DNA of 64,000 nucleotides from positions 109,255 through 173,254 of the forward strand of contig JAYFOZ010000001.1 of assembly GCA_034928305.1 (NCBI GenBank), given 5' to 3'. Shown here one piece after another: positions 1 through 8,194 of the stretch. Positions within the stretch are counted from its first letter, which is position 1. Each line of letters opens with the position of its first letter. This DNA is from Methanomassiliicoccaceae archaeon (GTDB lineage Archaea; Thermoplasmatota; Thermoplasmata; Methanomassiliicoccales; Methanomethylophilaceae). The notes beneath the pieces were generated by a model. The model saw nothing but the letters and a program-made list of their open reading frames with translations, ran no database searches and was not told the DNA's origin. Made by a program: the position numbers and the translations under genes.

Positions 1-4
1 ACGG

Positions 5-178
5 ATGCCGTACCAAGGATATGGAAATAAGCGTATCTTGCCGCTGCTGTCACTTGCAGTGATTATTGTATTCAATATCATAAGATGCAAATGGTCACTG
101 CTCAGGAGACATATGGTGAGTTTATGTCGATCATACGTTGAAAAAGCAATCCAATTGAGTATTATCTTTCAAAGTTAG
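5..178 (+). CDS. Small hypothetical ORF at left edge, possibly a gene remnant
   Basis: A frame open from base 2 gives a 57-residue product from the ATG at 5, with one hydrophobic stretch around residues 12-27 and a basic segment after it. It ends in TAG nine bases before the 3' end of the initiator tRNA gene. No family is recognised. It may be the end of a longer gene outside the window or debris of an element that used the tRNA as a target. TAG is not used by the core genes here, which argues against a normal chromosomal gene. Confidence 0.2.
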   Translation: MPYQGYGNKRILPLLSLAVIIVFNIIRCKWSLLRRHMVSLCRSYVEKAIQLSIIFQS

Positions 179-187
179 ATAAAAAGA

Positions 188-265
188 TGGTAGCGAGGGA
201 TCGATTTGAACGATCGGTCTCCGGGTTATGAGCCCGACGGGATATCCTGGCTACCCTACCTCGCT
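188..265 (-). tRNA. Initiator tRNA-Met (CAU)
   Basis: The minus strand folds as a complete tRNA. The acceptor stem AGCGAGG pairs with CCTCGCT, so the first pair is A-U, the mark of archaeal initiators. The anticodon stem has three G-C pairs next to the loop (GGGCTCATAACCC), another initiator trait. A CCA is encoded at 188-190. A TATA-like box on the minus strand at 289-296 lies about 26 bases before the mature 5' end. Confidence 0.93.
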
Positions 266-288
266 ATACGTCGCACTATCAGTACTCT

Positions 289-296
289 GTATTTAT
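289..296 (-). promoter_or_regulatory. TATA-like box for initiator tRNA
   Basis: The minus strand reads ATAAATAC here, centred about 27 bases before the 5' end of the tRNA at 265, which is the usual archaeal box A spacing. Confidence 0.5.
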
Positions 297-329
297 CTTT
301 TATGATGTTAACAGCTATTAATTAAATAT

Positions 330-662
330 TCAGAGGAATTTTTTCAGGAACATGAGGTCCTGCAGGTTGCCTTTTATCTTGATCTTCTTGGTGATGTAGG
401 CTTTCATAGGCCTAAGTTCTCCGTCGATCATCGCTTGAAGGTTCTCAGGGGTGGAAATCACGGTGATATCGGAATCGCCCGCGGCCTCGGCCTTGAAATC
501 GGTGATCTTGGAATTCTGTAGCTTCATGCTGTAAAACTCTGTTCCGAGGTCAATGGCGAAGGTCTTGTTGAGATGTGCCAGTTCTTTCCGTAGCTTTTCA
601 TCCTCGTCGCTTTTCTTATTGAATTTGTCTACTAGGCCCTGTATCTGTTCCATTAAGGTCAT
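330..662 (-). CDS. SCP2-like sterol-carrier domain protein
   Basis: The 110-residue product fits a single SCP2 fold: an amphipathic N-terminal helix, alternating strands ending in SDITV, then a helix (ENLQAMIDGEL) and a C-terminal KIKGNLQDLM-type segment typical of SCP2 domains. The family binds hydrophobic ligands in a tunnel, but the ligand in methanogens is not known. It starts four bases after the rnhB stop, so the two probably share a transcript. The role is inferred from fold similarity alone. Confidence 0.65.
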   Translation of the reverse strand: MTLMEQIQGLVDKFNKKSDEDEKLRKELAHLNKTFAIDLGTEFYSMKLQNSKITDFKAEAAGDSDITVISTPENLQAMIDGELRPMKAYITKKIKIKGNLQDLMFLKKFL

Positions 663-666
663 ATGT

Positions 667-1311
667 TCACCAATCGCTGATCTTGGTGTTCGCCGCGAGG
701 GATATCAAGCGTCTGACCGGCTCCCAGGAACACCTAGTATATGCGGGGGCACGTCCGTTTTCTTTTATCCACTTTTCTATAAAATCCATTGTTATGCGGT
801 CGCTTGGATAACCGCTGCCTATGTTCGTGCCGAACTCTTTCGAAATCTCCGTTATGCGGCGGTCCCTTGTAACCTTTGCCACGATAGATGCTGCCGAAAC
901 AACAGGATATCTGTCGTCCGCTTTGTGTTCGGCAACGACCCTGCAACTACCGCCGCACTTCGAACGCATGGATCCGGAGAAGTTCCCCTCATTAATATCG
1001 GGGCAGTCCGCATATACGGTTCCAGCGGACAGTTTATTGAACGCTTCCGTAAACATGTTGAGCTCAATTTCGTTCAGTGAAATGTAATTCCGCTGTCTGT
1101 CTATTTCCTCGGCGGAAATCTCTATCACACTGGTATCGTAGCTCTCGACGAGCTCGGCGTATATGGACTCCCTCCTTCTGGGAGTAAGTTTTTTAGAATC
1201 CTTTACTCCGAGGGACATCAGGCCCTCGTCGTTATCTGTTCGTACGATGCCCACTATGAGGGGGCCCATTACAGAGCCTCTGCCCGCTTCATCGATTCCG
1301 CAATATACCAC
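667..1311 (-). CDS. rnhB: Ribonuclease HII
   Basis: The 214-residue length is normal for archaeal RNase HII, which nicks RNA-DNA hybrids and single ribonucleotides in DNA. The N-terminal GIDEAGRGSVMGP holds the catalytic Asp-Glu pair. VYADCPDIN supplies the middle acidic site, and AASIVAKVTRD is the conserved helix with the last acidic residue. The start is GTG at 1311. A TATA element at 1344-1354, shared with the divergent mptA, lies at the right distance upstream. It is followed by the SCP2-like gene. Confidence 0.93.
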   Translation of the reverse strand: MVYCGIDEAGRGSVMGPLIVGIVRTDNDEGLMSLGVKDSKKLTPRRRESIYAELVESYDTSVIEISAEEIDRQRNYISLNEIELNMFTEAFNKLSAGTVYADCPDINEGNFSGSMRSKCGGSCRVVAEHKADDRYPVVSAASIVAKVTRDRRITEISKEFGTNIGSGYPSDRITMDFIEKWIKENGRAPAYTRCSWEPVRRLISLAANTKISDW

Positions 1312-1343
1312 CAGATCACCCGTATACCAGAAAAAAAGTAACC

Positions 1344-1354
1344 ATATATATTTT
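1344..1354. promoter_or_regulatory. Shared TATA region between rnhB and mptA
   Basis: The AT-only run ATATATATTTT sits between two divergent genes. Its spacing predicts starts near 1374 for mptA and near 1320 for rnhB, so one box could serve both directions. The predicted plus-strand start lies after the GTG at 1365 and before the ATG at 1383. Confidence 0.5.
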
Positions 1355-1382
1355 AAGTCAAGTCGTGCCTACAGAACAGAAC

Positions 1383-2267
1383 ATGAATTTAAAGTGTGAT
1401 GTTCAGTACGGAAAGGCCGACACGGGCTTCAGATTGACCCGAGTCGGTGTCACCGGTGTCAGAAAACCCATAATCGTGAAAAGGAAGGGAGTCAATAACG
1501 AGCTCAACAGGGCCCTGAACTGCACCATCGATATTTTCGTAGATCTTCCTGCAGAGCAGAAAGGCTCGCACATGTCACGCAACGTGGCAGTTCTAACCGA
1601 TGTCGTTCTCGAAAGCATATCCAAACCGGTGGTCGGCCTGGAGGTCGTGGCCGCCGACATGTGCGAAAGGCTCCTGGTGCACCATGAATACGCCAAGGTC
1701 GCAGGAGTTTACATCACCACAGATTACTTCAAGCCCAGCATGACGCCTAACGGAAGGGAGACCTACGAGGTCTACAAACTGATCGCAAAGGCGACCGCCG
1801 TCCGCGACGAAGGTATCCGCAAGACGATCGGTGCCGAGGTCATCGGTATGACGGCATGTCCATGCGCCCAGCAGACCGTTACGGAGATAATGGAATGCAG
1901 CGGAGCAATGCCGGTAATTTCGCATAACCAGAGGAATATCTGCACGGTGACAGTTACCACAGGCGAGGACCAGGAGATCGAGGCCGATACGCTGATAGAC
2001 CTGGTCGAAGCATCGTTCTCTTCCCCGACTTACGAACTTCTGAAAAGGGAGGACGAGGGGAGGGTCGTGATAAACGCACACAAGAACCCCAAGTTCGTCG
2101 AGGATGTCGTGAGGGGCGTGCTCAAAAGGATAGTCGATAGATTTCCGGGCCTTCCTGACGATACAGATATCATGGTCAGGAGCGAATCGGAAGAATCGAT
2201 ACACAAGCACAATGCTTTCGCCCAGAGGGAAGCCACACTGGGCGAGCTGAAAGAAGAGGCCGAGTGA
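1383..2267 (+). CDS. mptA: GTP cyclohydrolase MptA (type IV)
   Basis: MptA opens GTP to dihydroneopterin 2',3'-cyclic phosphate, the first pterin step toward methanopterin-type cofactors. The 294-residue product matches the FolE2/MptA family. It begins with a VGVTGV strand, has the KGSHMSRN motif, and carries the metal-site cysteine in GMTACPCAQQ. An in-frame GTG at 1365 would add six residues, but the TATA spacing favours ATG 1383. The stop is two bases from the convergent TPD gene. Whether the product feeds methanopterin, folate or deazapurine synthesis cannot be read here. Confidence 0.9.
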   Translation: MNLKCDVQYGKADTGFRLTRVGVTGVRKPIIVKRKGVNNELNRALNCTIDIFVDLPAEQKGSHMSRNVAVLTDVVLESISKPVVGLEVVAADMCERLLVHHEYAKVAGVYITTDYFKPSMTPNGRETYEVYKLIAKATAVRDEGIRKTIGAEVIGMTACPCAQQTVTEIMECSGAMPVISHNQRNICTVTVTTGEDQEIEADTLIDLVEASFSSPTYELLKREDEGRVVINAHKNPKFVEDVVRGVLKRIVDRFPGLPDDTDIMVRSESEESIHKHNAFAQREATLGELKEEAE

Positions 2268-2268
2268 T

Positions 2269-3039
2269 TCACTCGACCGGTTCTTCTATCGGTTCAAGTT
2301 TCTTTTCCAATATCGAGATGTCGGAGACGAATATGCCTTCCGGCAACTCCAGGTCCTCCAGGCAGCCGACCCAATAAACCACGACGCCCGGACCGAAGAT
2401 CTCGGTGTATGGTATGAGTTGCTTGCGCGCGTTGAACCTGAACTCGATATTATCGCCGAACGAGGCTTTGCTCTCTATCCAATAGATCTTCTTGCCCTCG
2501 TACATCATCGGCTTGTCCAAGAGGCTGTCGGGCGTCTTCTCAAATTCCCCGCGCAGGTCGTTCTCGGTCCTGTATCCTATGCCCTGGCCGTTAAGCCAGT
2601 TCTGAAGGAGGCTCTCGCCCCATTCTCCCCGCTCCTTCTGTTTCTGAGTGCCGTAGGGGGAGTATATCAGGTCGTTCTCGGTGACCTCCATCAGTTCATT
2701 GGCCGTATCTTCGCCTTCAAGCGTATCGGGGTCCTTTACAAATTCCCAGAACTGCTTTTTGGAGGCGCCATCCTCCTGGAATATCATCATGGCCGTGAGT
2801 ATCGGAGGGAAGCGGTTGCTTTCGGCGATCTCCATAAGCGTCTTTCCCTTTTTCCAGTCCTTAAGCATGTATTTTGCGTTCTTTTTGACAACATAGAAAC
2901 GTTTCTTCACGTCTCTGGATGTTTTCTGTGTGAAAAGCGACTCGAGCATTCTTCGGTCGTAGCCTTCGGATTCGAATGTCTTTACATCGGCGGCCGTCTT
3001 GAGGCCGTTGTATATTCTCTTGTATTCAGCGTAGTCCAT
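2269..3039 (-). CDS. TPD-motif nuclease-like protein (CDIN1/C15orf41 family)
   Basis: The 256-residue protein has an N-terminal helical half with DNA-binding character. The C-terminal half contains EKTPDSLLD, then YEGKKIYWIESKASFGD. Thr-Pro-Asp followed by Glu-Ser-Lys is the signature of the TPD family, a PD-(D/E)XK-type nuclease fold shared by archaea and the human anaemia protein CDIN1. No substrate is established for archaeal members. It is convergent with mptA and lies five bases after the disulfide reductase gene. The family call is good; nuclease activity is inferred from the motif. Confidence 0.72.
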   Translation of the reverse strand: MDYAEYKRIYNGLKTAADVKTFESEGYDRRMLESLFTQKTSRDVKKRFYVVKKNAKYMLKDWKKGKTLMEIAESNRFPPILTAMMIFQEDGASKKQFWEFVKDPDTLEGEDTANELMEVTENDLIYSPYGTQKQKERGEWGESLLQNWLNGQGIGYRTENDLRGEFEKTPDSLLDKPMMYEGKKIYWIESKASFGDNIEFRFNARKQLIPYTEIFGPGVVVYWVGCLEDLELPEGIFVSDISILEKKLEPIEEPVE

Positions 3040-3044
3040 CTTAA

Positions 3045-4394
3045 TCAGCCGCTAAGGTTGTGTACTAGGTCCTCTGCAGCCGAAAGCACTACGTCTCTGA
3101 CCATCGAGGTGGGAGGACAGTATGCATTCTCGCCCGTCGCGAGAAAGTCTTCGGCGGTTATTCCGAAGAGGACGGCCGAAGTAAGCCAATTTATGCGGCC
3201 CGTGGCGTCCTCTCCTGCAATTATCTGTGCCCCAACGATCCTGTGGGACGATCGGTCGGCAGCTATCTTGACGATCAGGGTCTTCCCGCCCGGCGAATAT
3301 CTGGCCCTTGTAAATCCTTCCGCCTTCCCCTCGACCGTGGATATGCCGTACCAGGAGGCGAGCCCCTGGGAAAGCCCGGTACCGGCAATCTGAACATCAC
3401 CGATCACGCTGACCCACGGACTGGCGGTTTCTCCGAAGATTCCGTGGTCTCCCGCGGCGTTCCTTCCTGCGACATCGCCCTGCTTGACTGCGGAAGAGCC
3501 GAGCTGGCTCATCGTCGGGCCGGGCATTGCGGCAGACTGGCACTGTATGAGGTCTCCCGCAAGGAATATGTCCTTCACCAGGCGTCCCCTCTTATAAGGC
3601 TGGAGGGTCGGGGACACAGCCACGGCGCCGAGCTGACCGATGTCAAGTCCCAGTTCCTTCGGTATATCGAGGTTTGCACGGACGCCCGTAGCGAAGATGA
3701 CCATGCCGCACGGATATTCCTTTCCTGCGGCCTTCACTGCCGAGACCACCTTATCGCCCAGCACGGCCTCGACAGGCGCCTTGAGGACAATTTTAACGCC
3801 CAGGTCCTCCAAGTGCTTCTGCACTGGAGCGGCCATGTCGGAATCGGCTATGCGCGGTATCACTTGGTCCATCATCTCTATGACGGTAACGTCCTTGCCT
3901 GCTTTTCGAAGGGCGACGGCCATTTCCAATCCTATGACGCCTGCGCCGGCGACCACGATTTTCTCTATTTTCTTCATGCGGCTTTCTATATCCTTCCCGT
4001 CCCTGATGGTCCTCACATTGAACACTCCCTCGAGGGCCACTCCGGGAATCGGCGGAACGAAAACCTTACCGCCGGTGGCTATGACCAAAGAGTCATATGC
4101 GTATTTTTTACCCTTCGCAACGACTTCCTTTGTTTCTGCATTAACAGATTCAACTTTCGTTTGTATCAGAACGTTGATGTTTTTCTTTTCGGCATAATAT
4201 GCCGTATCGTGCATCACAATGCTGTTCCAGCTGTTCTTTCCCTCGAGCACCCAAGGTATGGCGCAGGGCGAATATGCAATGTCCTCGTCCTCGGTAATCA
4301 CTGTTATCTCAGAAGCAGGATCAAATTTTCTGGCCGAGGATGCCGCAGTCATGCCAGCAGCCCCTGAGCCTATGATTATTATTTTTTTAGCCAT
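3045..4394 (-). CDS. FAD/NAD-dependent disulfide reductase (CoA-disulfide reductase/NADH oxidase type)
   Basis: The 449-residue protein has the two-dinucleotide-domain layout: GSGAAGMTAA near the N terminus for FAD, AGAGVIGLEMA in the middle for NAD(P)H, and a FLAGD element near residue 278. A single redox cysteine in YSPCAIPW at about residue 43 is the active-site type of CoA-disulfide reductases and NADH oxidases, not the CxxxxC of glutathione reductases. The C-terminal dimerisation domain is complete. A thiol-redox or oxygen-defence role is inferred; the substrate is unknown. A promoter would lie just upstream of 4394. Confidence 0.82.
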   Translation of the reverse strand: MAKKIIIIGSGAAGMTAASSARKFDPASEITVITEDEDIAYSPCAIPWVLEGKNSWNSIVMHDTAYYAEKKNINVLIQTKVESVNAETKEVVAKGKKYAYDSLVIATGGKVFVPPIPGVALEGVFNVRTIRDGKDIESRMKKIEKIVVAGAGVIGLEMAVALRKAGKDVTVIEMMDQVIPRIADSDMAAPVQKHLEDLGVKIVLKAPVEAVLGDKVVSAVKAAGKEYPCGMVIFATGVRANLDIPKELGLDIGQLGAVAVSPTLQPYKRGRLVKDIFLAGDLIQCQSAAMPGPTMSQLGSSAVKQGDVAGRNAAGDHGIFGETASPWVSVIGDVQIAGTGLSQGLASWYGISTVEGKAEGFTRARYSPGGKTLIVKIAADRSSHRIVGAQIIAGEDATGRINWLTSAVLFGITAEDFLATGENAYCPPTSMVRDVVLSAAEDLVHNLSG

Positions 4395-4514
4395 GTGGCT
4401 TACCGGACGGGGGATTAATATAAACCAATATTAACGTTTCCTGGTGCGACGTACACCAAACGGTCTTTTTCAGTCATAGAAAACAATATCATCGCTCAAT
4501 GCAGTCGCCACCGC

Positions 4515-4781
4515 ATGGGCACAGATATCGGGCACGACGCATCAGGTTGCATATTCAAAGTTTACGTAGAGGGCGAAGAGGCCGGATACCTTTCGTACAA
4601 TTTGGATTCTGGCTCATTCGACATAGAACACACGGTCGTAGATCCATCTTTCAGGGGTTGCGGCCTGGGGAAGGCGTTGGTGGAGGCCGCAGTTCAGTAC
4701 GCTAAGGAGAAGGGTTTGGAGATACGTCCTTTTTGTTCTTACGCTCGCGTACTGCTCGAAAAGCAAGGCCAGCCCCTCTAA
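4515..4781 (+). CDS. Small GNAT-type acetyltransferase (YjdJ-like)
   Basis: The 88-residue product is a minimal GNAT domain. The acetyl-CoA loop is FRGCGLGKALVEAA and is followed by a C-terminal Cys/Pro segment (IRPFCSYA) as in the short YjdJ-type acetyltransferase-like proteins. These consist of little more than the CoA-binding half, and their acceptor is unknown. It stands alone between the divergent disulfide reductase and RaSEA. The ATG at 4515 matches the usual start of the family. Confidence 0.7.
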   Translation: MGTDIGHDASGCIFKVYVEGEEAGYLSYNLDSGSFDIEHTVVDPSFRGCGLGKALVEAAVQYAKEKGLEIRPFCSYARVLLEKQGQPL

Positions 4782-4851
4782 TCGAGGTCTTGAACCAACA
4801 ATTCCGGTATTAGGAAAGAATATAACGCAGGCTGCGATTGGTTGTCTGGAT

Positions 4852-5841
4852 ATGAAGGAAAGGAACCCGTCGGAACCGGAAGCGGTCTGGAAGGAAAAGG
4901 ACGTTTCGTCAGGAAAGACAGTGGACGCCATGGTGGCAATCATGCGTACCAGCGGATGCCGCTGGGCAAAGGCCGGGGGGTGCACAATGTGCGGATACAG
5001 ACAGGCCTCGATCCCCGATATGACCGAAGCGGACCTGATGTCCCAGGTAGATAATATAGTCGAAAGGTACAAAGGCGAACCCTTCGTAAAATTCTACACT
5101 TCCGGAAGTTTCCTCGACACAGGGGAGATTCCTATTGCAGTCAGAGAGAGAATATTTGATGAGTTCTCGCAATGCGAAAGGATACTCATAGAGAGCCGTC
5201 CGGAGTTCGTACACGAAGACACCGTAGCCTCGCTTCCGAAGATTATGACCATAGCGCTGGGTCTTGAGAGTTCGGACCCCGAGGTACTGCGCACATCCAT
5301 CCATAAGGGTTTTACGCCGGATGAAAGCAGGAAGGCCGGGATAAGAATACATGATGCCGGACTTTCGGTACGCACTTATTTATTGCTCAAACCAATCTAC
5401 ATGATGGAGAGCCAGGCTATAGAAGATTCTGTCAGGTCGGCATTGTTCGCCGACCCTTATTCTGCCGAGATCTCAATAAACCCGCTGAACATTCAGTACG
5501 GTACACAGACGGAACGGCTATGGAAGCGCGGAGAGTTCAGATCTCCATGGATATGGTCTCTGGTCGAGGTCTTCAGGCGTCTGTCTGGAAACGTAAGTGC
5601 CAGACTGATGTCTTCGCCATCAGGTGGAGGCTCTCAGAGGGGAGTGCATAACTGCGGCGAATGCGACCGCAGTGTATTGGACGCAGTGGAAAAGTTCTCC
5701 TTCTCGCAGGACATCCGCGACCTGGATGCAAGCTGTGCATGCGTTGAAAAATGGAAAGATTATCTCAGGGCCGAGAAAATGCTGGGTACATCGGCCGACC
5801 TCGAAAGGGGAATAATTAACGATCTGGCACTTAGGATGTAA
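4852..5841 (+). CDS. Archaeosine biosynthesis radical SAM protein RaSEA
   Basis: RaSEA works with ArcS to convert the lysine adduct of preQ0 at tRNA position 15 into archaeosine. The 329-residue protein has the Elp3-like radical SAM cysteine cluster in MRTSGCRWAKAGGCTMCGY (C-x7-C-x2-C), a barrel with KFYTSGSFLD and ESRPE, and a C-terminal region with HNCGECD that could bind another metal. Size and motif order match the family. ArcS is not in the window. The downstream gene starts five bases after the stop, so the two are probably co-transcribed. Confidence 0.86.
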   Translation: MKERNPSEPEAVWKEKDVSSGKTVDAMVAIMRTSGCRWAKAGGCTMCGYRQASIPDMTEADLMSQVDNIVERYKGEPFVKFYTSGSFLDTGEIPIAVRERIFDEFSQCERILIESRPEFVHEDTVASLPKIMTIALGLESSDPEVLRTSIHKGFTPDESRKAGIRIHDAGLSVRTYLLLKPIYMMESQAIEDSVRSALFADPYSAEISINPLNIQYGTQTERLWKRGEFRSPWIWSLVEVFRRLSGNVSARLMSSPSGGGSQRGVHNCGECDRSVLDAVEKFSFSQDIRDLDASCACVEKWKDYLRAEKMLGTSADLERGIINDLALRM

Positions 5842-5845
5842 GCAT

Positions 5846-6172
5846 ATGGTTGACTACGACATTAAGAAAGGTTGGGCAGGCAAGATCGAAGGTGACGGGC
5901 TCGAGACCCTGATGAAAGAAACTTTCGGCAACGCCGAAAGGAGGGGCGGAGCAGTGGTCTCGAAGTACGGGGTGCTCGAAAAAATAGAGGCCGAAATGAC
6001 TTCTAAGGCGGTACTTCGCCTCGAGACGACGAACGTCACAGGCCCTATGAAAGACGACGAGATCCTGGACACCAAGAGGAAGCTCAATGTTTTCGTAGAG
6101 GCGGCCACCGGTTTCGATGTCAAGGCACGCAAGAAACGTGCCCAGGACAAGGCCAAGAAAGGAACGCTCTGA
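5846..6172 (+). CDS. Conserved small hypothetical protein
   Basis: I do not recognise the family with certainty. The 108-residue product is an alpha/beta protein (KIEGDGLETLMKETFG, then strands LEKIEAEM and AVLRLETTNV) with a basic C-terminal tail (KARKKRAQDKAKK) that could bind nucleic acid. It starts five bases after RaSEA, suggesting an operon. A T-tract inside an inverted repeat follows the stop. Confidence 0.7.
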   Translation: MVDYDIKKGWAGKIEGDGLETLMKETFGNAERRGGAVVSKYGVLEKIEAEMTSKAVLRLETTNVTGPMKDDEILDTKRKLNVFVEAATGFDVKARKKRAQDKAKKGTL

Positions 6173-6181
6173 GAAATCACG

Positions 6182-6220
6182 ACCTCTCGCCCCTTTTTTT
6201 CATATATATGGGGCAGAGGT
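6182..6220. promoter_or_regulatory. Inverted repeat with T-tract and TATA-like loop ahead of the ribosomal operon
   Basis: ACCTCT-c-GCCCC at 6182-6193 is complementary to GGGGCAGAGGT at 6210-6220 except for one bulged C. The loop holds seven T residues followed by CATATATAT. The arm plus T-tract could end the upstream transcript. The AT-rich loop could be box A of the ribosomal operon, with transcription starting near 6231. Both readings are inference. Confidence 0.5.
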
Positions 6221-6422
6221 TTTAAGTACAACATGGGAATACCATCGCTAGATTGGACTATATGATGTCCGACCAGACGCACGGGCTATGCTGTCGCATC
6301 CCATGCTCGCCCCGTACAAAATTTGATTTTGGGGCTGAACAGGCGTCACGGTCGGAATATCCAGACGTTCCGTCGATTAAGACAGCGAGGTTAGCGAAGA
6401 GACCCTCGCAGGAAGTGAAAAA
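6221..6422 (+). other. Long leader of the ribosomal-protein operon
   Basis: No coding frame is convincing between the TATA-like elements (6203-6226) and the rpl3 ATG. If transcription begins near 6231-6249, the 5' leader is about 175-190 bases, whereas most genes here have almost none. GGAAGTG at about 6411 is a plausible ribosome-binding site. The leader contains short complementary segments but no RNA family I recognise. Confidence 0.4.
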
Positions 6423-7421
6423 ATGTCACAGAGGAGACGTCCAAAGAGAGGATCCAAGGGATACGGCCCTAGGAAAAGAGCGCCGGCACAGAGGCCTAGG
6501 TTGGACTCTTGGCCTGAGGTCAGCGGTGCCCCCAAGATACAGGGTTTCGCAGGCTACAAGGCTGGGATGACACATGCCTTCATCGTCGATAAGCGCGCCA
6601 AGAGCACGACATCGGGCATGGAGGTCCAGACCCCGGTAACCGTTATCGAGGTGCCCCCCATGAAGATAGCCGCGGTAAGATTCTATGAGAACAGCACGCT
6701 TGGTCTGAAGACCGCCGGCGAGGTTTGGGCAAAGGACCTGGACCCCCTTCTTGAAAGGAAGATGAGGGTACCCAAGGAACACACTGCCGAATCTTTCGCC
6801 AGGTATGACGGTCTGGACATCGAGGATATACGCGTTCTCGCATACACGCAGCCCAAGCTTGTCAGCGGAGTCCCCAAGAAGGTCCCCGAGCTGATGGAGC
6901 TGAGGATCGGCGGAGGCACTATCGCAGAGAGGCTCGCCTACGCCAAAGGGATCCTGGGAAAAGAAATGACAGTAACCGACTTCGCCCCTGAGGGAGCGTT
7001 TGTCGATGTAATCGCGATCACCAAGGGAAAGGGATTCCAGGGCGCTACCAAGCGCTGGGGAGTCAAGCTTCTGTCCCACAGGAACAGCAAGCACCGCCGC
7101 ATGATCGGTAACCTCGGACCCAAGAGGCCCGGATACGTAAGGGGAACCGTTCCCATGTCCGGTCAGATGGGATACCACCAGAGGACCGAGTGCAACAAGA
7201 AGATCGTCAAGGTAGGAGAAGAGGGCGCCGAAATCAACCCTAAGGGCGGTTTCCTCAACTACGGAGAGGTAAGGAACACTTACATTCTCGTGCGCGGGTC
7301 GGTTCCCGGTCCCACCAAGAGGATCATCAGGCTGAGAGATGCAACAAGACTGCCCAAGAAGGCCGACACGGGAGTACCTGAGGTAACGTACGTGTCCACC
7401 GAATCCAAGCAGGGGGCATGA
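6423..7421 (+). CDS. rpl3: Ribosomal protein L3 (uL3)
   Basis: The 332-residue archaeal/eukaryotic-type uL3 opens with an Arg-rich N terminus (SQRRRPKRGSKGYG) that reaches the peptidyl-transferase centre. It has the family core KGKGFQGATKRWG and GNLGPKRPG, and the HQRTECNKKI motif. It is a large-subunit protein bound near the 3' end of 23S rRNA. It is the first gene of the block, preceded by the long leader, and its stop overlaps the possible ATG of rpl4. Confidence 0.97.
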   Translation: MSQRRRPKRGSKGYGPRKRAPAQRPRLDSWPEVSGAPKIQGFAGYKAGMTHAFIVDKRAKSTTSGMEVQTPVTVIEVPPMKIAAVRFYENSTLGLKTAGEVWAKDLDPLLERKMRVPKEHTAESFARYDGLDIEDIRVLAYTQPKLVSGVPKKVPELMELRIGGGTIAERLAYAKGILGKEMTVTDFAPEGAFVDVIAITKGKGFQGATKRWGVKLLSHRNSKHRRMIGNLGPKRPGYVRGTVPMSGQMGYHQRTECNKKIVKVGEEGAEINPKGGFLNYGEVRNTYILVRGSVPGPTKRIIRLRDATRLPKKADTGVPEVTYVSTESKQGA

Positions 7422-7423
7422 GG

Positions 7424-8194
7424 ATGAAACAGACAAATGTTTACAATGTAAGCGGAGAGGTTTCCGGAAAAACGGACGTCCCCGCAGCCTTCGAGACCAC
7501 ATACAGGCCTGACATAATCAAGAAGGCCGTTCTCGCGGCAGCCGCCAATTCCAGGCAGCCCTACGGACCTAACAAAGGGTCCGGACAGAGGCACTCCGTC
7601 AGCACATGGGGAAAGGGACGCGGTGTCTCCCGTGTACAGAGATTGAAGGACGGAAGGAAGGGTGCACAGTCCCCCAACAACGTCTCCGGACGCAGGGCAC
7701 ACCCCCCGATGCCCGAGAGGAAATGGGAACAGAAGGTCAACAAGAAGGAGCTGGCTATTGCACGCAAGTCCGCACTTGCCGCCACTGGCGACGCAGAGTG
7801 TGTGAAGAACCGCGGGCACAAGTTCGACGACACAGTATCATTCCCGATCGTGGTCGAGGATGCCTTCCAGGATATCGCAACCACTGCAGGAGTGGCCGAG
7901 TTCTTTGACAGGATCGGCATCGGATACGACGTCGACCGCGCCAAGGACGGAACCAAAATCCGCGCAGGAAGGGGAAAGATGAGGAACAGGAAGTACCGCA
8001 CCCCCGTGTCCATACTCGTAGTTGTCTCGGACAGGGAAGTACCGGTCTTCAAGGGCGCCTCCAACTTGGCAGGCGTCGAGGTGGAGACCGTCGGCACGCT
8101 CAACACGAGCAACCTGGCTCCCGGAGGGGACGCAGGAAGGCTCACGGTGTACACCCAGTCAGCATTCGCAAAGATAGGAGAGTGGACACAGTGA
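7424..8194 (+). CDS. rpl4: Ribosomal protein L4 (uL4)
   Basis: The 256-residue protein is the long archaeal form of uL4. The exit-tunnel loop region includes STWGKGRGVSRV and GRRAHPP, and the C-terminal part contains MRNRKYRTP. An in-frame ATG at 7418 overlaps the rpl3 stop; the ATG at 7424 is the likelier start because the sequence MKQTNVYN resembles the usual N terminus. The rpl23 start overlaps its stop. Confidence 0.96.
   Translation: MKQTNVYNVSGEVSGKTDVPAAFETTYRPDIIKKAVLAAAANSRQPYGPNKGSGQRHSVSTWGKGRGVSRVQRLKDGRKGAQSPNNVSGRRAHPPMPERKWEQKVNKKELAIARKSALAATGDAECVKNRGHKFDDTVSFPIVVEDAFQDIATTAGVAEFFDRIGIGYDVDRAKDGTKIRAGRGKMRNRKYRTPVSILVVVSDREVPVFKGASNLAGVEVETVGTLNTSNLAPGGDAGRLTVYTQSAFAKIGEWTQ

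Noticed and set aside
3243..4367. 374-residue plus-strand frame opposite the disulfide reductase
   Set aside because: The minus strand encodes a full flavoprotein with both nucleotide motifs; this frame has no recognisable domain.
6255..6345. Possible C/D box guide RNA in the ribosomal operon leader (ATGATGT and CTGA)
   Set aside because: The boxes are too far apart, internal C' and D' boxes are absent, and the C box is imperfect.
6426..7502. 358-residue minus-strand frame opposite rpl3
   Set aside because: Shadow of a ribosomal protein gene in a GC-rich, codon-biased region. The same applies to the long minus-strand frames at 9667-10473, 14164-15006 and 24060-25151.
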